Below are positions 61,935 to 64,000 of a stretch of 64,000 nt of DNA, piece after piece. The notes beneath the pieces are model-generated. The model searched no databases, was not told the origin of the DNA, and was given only the letters and a program-made list of their open reading frames with translations. This DNA is from Symbiodinium natans. Lineage: Eukaryota; Sar; Dinophyceae; Suessiales; Symbiodiniaceae. Both the position numbers and the translations under genes were made by a program. The stretch is taken from contig CAJNDS010002194.1 of NCBI GenBank assembly GCA_905221605.1, positions 447,501-511,500 of the forward strand, given 5' to 3'. The stretch's first letter is position 1. Each line of letters begins with the position of its first letter.

Positions 61935-62040
61935 GTGGAGGCTGTGGCTTTCTGGAGGTTTAGGGTTGAGGGTTTAGGGTTTAGGGTTTAGGGTTTAGGG
62001 TTTAGGGTTTAGGGTTTCAGGTTTAAGGTTTAGGGTTAGC

Positions 62041-62172
62041 CTTGAAGTTCATGGGAAGTTACAAGCAACGCAACCTACAATTCTAACGGGCTATGTCCTT
62101 ATAGCTTCTTATGGAGTACTTATAACCCTACTTCTGTCTATCCATGAACCTGTAAGTAGGGTTCGCGGCCAC
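62041..62172. mobile_element. Family G hairpin element
   Basis: ccttgaagttcatgggaagt ... cttataaccctacttct ... ccatgaacctgtaagtaggg. Related pieces: 55795-55892, 58978-59070, 11607-11640, 13043-13075. Shared words: ttcatgggtag, aagtaggg, cttataaccctactt. Confidence 0.55.
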
Positions 62173-63005
62173 CCTGAAAGCCCATTCCGCGCATGACCCA
62201 GAAGCCGGGGCCGGAGACTCTCAACAGCTGTTTTAAAAACTTCGAAGTACTCTACTAAAACCCTAGCCCTGAGCCCTACTACTAAGCCCTCAACCGTACT
62301 AAACCCTCACCCTGGACTAGTCACAGTAGAACAGGTACCCTAGAATATGAACCTACCTGGGCTGGTAATTTCCAAACAAACCCTTGACCAAAAGCCTGAA
62401 GCACGCCGTAAGTATCGCCGGGAGTCTAGGCAGACCAACGCACGTCTAAAAACCTTAACTACGCAAACACTAAACCCTGAACCCTGGGTGTGTGTGGCTA
62501 GACGTGCCTGAACTCCTCCAAGTTTAGAACCCGAACCTAGGGTTTAGGGCTTAGGCTCGGAGATTCAGAGCAATATCTCGTATCTCCGGCTTGACAAAAA
62601 AACCCCACGCTCTAGCCCTCAACCATCCAAGCCTCGGACGTCTCTGGATTGGTAGTTTTCTTTTTGAATGAGTCCCTTTTTGGGGGCCACTTCTGAAAAG
62701 GACCCAAGAATGGACCCTAATGTAGAGGCAAGCTGGTCCCCAGAATGTCGCTCACCCCCCTAAACCCTGTTTTTCCTTCAAGGGACTTTTCTCCCGTGGG
62801 CCATCCCTTTAACGGACCTTCAGAACAACCCCTCCCCCTCCGATTCGGTTTGTTTCGGTTTAGGTTTAGGGTTGAAGGTTTAGAGTACCTTATTGGGGTC
62901 CTTATTATATAAGGGCATCCTACTCTTCGGGGATATCAGAGGTCCCTCATTTTCGTAAACCCCATAAGGGTGTCGAGGAAAGACATCCTTGCCGACTCGC
63001 CTCAG

Positions 63006-63043
63006 GCCCCAGTGACGAAGAAGATCTCTTGCGAGCGTTGGAG
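63006..63043 (+). CDS. Exon-like island APVTKKISCERW
   Basis: Acceptor ctcgcctcag then G, GC donor gcaaga; reads APVTKKISCERW plus AG. Product unknown. Confidence 0.48.
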
Positions 63044-63362
63044 GCAAGAAATCTGCCCTTGCTCGTTCTTCATGGCGAAGGGTTCAGGGTTTTCCCTAAA
63101 CCCGAACCCTAAACCCTTTTAGGGAGAAGGGACGCACCTCGACATGCCTCAAGACGCCCAAAACCCTTGAATGCATTCCTTCTCGTTTAGAGTCTTCGGG
63201 TTCCTACGGTTTTAGGGCTTTAGTGTTTAGGGCTTAAGGGCTTTGGGGTTTAGGGGTTGAGGGGTTTAGGGTTCTTAACCCGAAACCCTAAACCCTAACC
63301 CTAAACCCTAAACCCTAAACCCTAAACCCTAAACCCTTTAGGGTTTCATTTTCGGGCTTCAG

Positions 63363-63456
63363 GTCGAACCCTGCCGGAGTCCGTAGGGCTGGCCCCAAGC
63401 CGCCGAACGGTCGTATCATGAGCGTCAGCCCCCTGAAACAAAATCCTCTGAGGGAA
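63363..63456 (+). CDS. Exon-like island NPAGVRRAGPKPPNGRIMSV
   Basis: Acceptor tcgggcttcag then G; reads NPAGVRRAGPKPPNGRIMSV then SPLKQNPLRE, donor gtataa, or a terminal exon with TAA five bases on. Basic, proline-rich; product unknown. Confidence 0.47.
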
Positions 63457-63682
63457 GTATAAGTTTGTTTTTTAGGGTTTAGGGTTCAGGGTTTAGGGTT
63501 TGTGGGGTTTAGGGTTTAGGGTTTAGGGTTTAGGGTTTAGGGTTTAGGGTTTAGGGTTTAGGGTTTAGGGTTTAGGGTTTAGGGTTTAGGATTAGGAGCA
63601 TATTCAGGGAACCTCTTAGGGGTACATCCTCAGGGGTCCGAGTATGACTTCCTTGATAACCAAGGGAGGCGTGCCAGAAAAT

Positions 63683-63787
63683 TTTGGGTCCACGGACCCA
63701 TGTCGCGTATACTTGGGCCTTGAAGGGGTTCCTAGATGGTATCTTAAGGGCCCTTTTATGCGCTAGTCCATGAGCCCTAAGGGTTGC
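63683..63787. mobile_element. Family F element, second copy
   Basis: ttgggtccacggacccatgt ... atacttgggccttgaaggg ... agtccatgagccctaagggt; shares the atacttgggcc core and outer arms with the 7988 copy. Confidence 0.55.
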
Positions 63788-63851
63788 CCTTTCTCTTGAG
63801 CTATACTGCTAACTCTTAGGTGGACCCCAGCTGCGTACCTCCAGGAGCCCC

Positions 63852-64000
63852 GTGGCCTTTCTTGCATGCGCCTACTGCGGGGACCACCAGTTTAGGGTTT
63901 AGGGGGCTTAGGGGGTTTAGGGTTTAGGGTTTAGGGTTTCCTAAGCCCCCTAAACCCTAAACTGGTGGTCCCAGGAGTAGGCGCGTGCAAGAAAGGCCAC
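63852..64000. repeat. Large palindrome with telomere-like loop at the window end
   Basis: About 50-bp arms: gtggcctttcttgcatgcgc ... accaccagtttaggg against its complement ending ggccac at 64000. The stem continues into gggggcttaggggg/cctaagccccct and the centre is TTTAGGG. It may extend past the window. Confidence 0.8.

Overview
The window looks like nuclear DNA of a dinoflagellate, or a close relative (confidence about 0.7). The telomere-type heptamer TTTAGGG/CCCTAAA is scattered through it in both orientations. The one gene I can identify by homology is cut into very short exons. About half of its introns begin with GC instead of GT, and the first exon base after the acceptor AG is almost always G. 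GC donors and an AG|G acceptor context are known dinoflagellate traits. There is no bacterial-style ORF organisation, and I saw no rRNA, tRNA, CRISPR or complete autonomous transposon. Most long ORFs are translations of microsatellites or of TTTAGGG arrays.

Layout. From 1 to about 18 kb, short GC-richer islands (25-160 bp, many with coding-like frames and splice-like edges) sit in a sea of telomere-like arrays, small hairpin elements and microsatellites; none could be named. From about 18.6 to 37.2 kb, at least fifteen + strand exons encode the medium (mu) subunit of the AP-2 clathrin adaptor. They run from the longin domain (GYPQ...LKKYITQ) through the mu-homology domain (LSGMPECKFGMND, FIPPDE, YRITENIE, RFPG). 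The N-terminal exon, part of the linker and the last 60 or so residues were not found. Inside one AP-2 mu intron region, a chain of minus-strand exons (23507-24457) interleaves with AP-2 mu exons. From about 37 to 46 kb there are candidate exons, a purine microsatellite tract (43.4-44.0 kb) and a tandem repeat block (44.35-45.3 kb). From about 46.9 to 63.5 kb, roughly 24 + strand exon-like islands form what may be one or two more split genes with helical, charged peptides; no family is assigned with confidence.

Repeats. At least eight families of short non-coding palindromic elements (about 80-150 bp, MITE-like) were recognised by comparing copies within the window; they are labelled A-I here for convenience. 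One family A copy has an apparent 9-bp target duplication and carries a TTTAGGG array inside it. In family C the terminal repeats place GT and AG where intron ends would be, which suggests introner-like behaviour. TTTAGGG arrays often start exactly at an exon edge, so that the repeat itself supplies the GT donor.

Limits. Exons were called by eye from frame, splice-like edges and phase. AP-2 mu exons rest on protein family resemblance plus phase agreement. Most other islands rest on coding potential alone, and several are open on both strands. Transcript evidence is needed to settle them.
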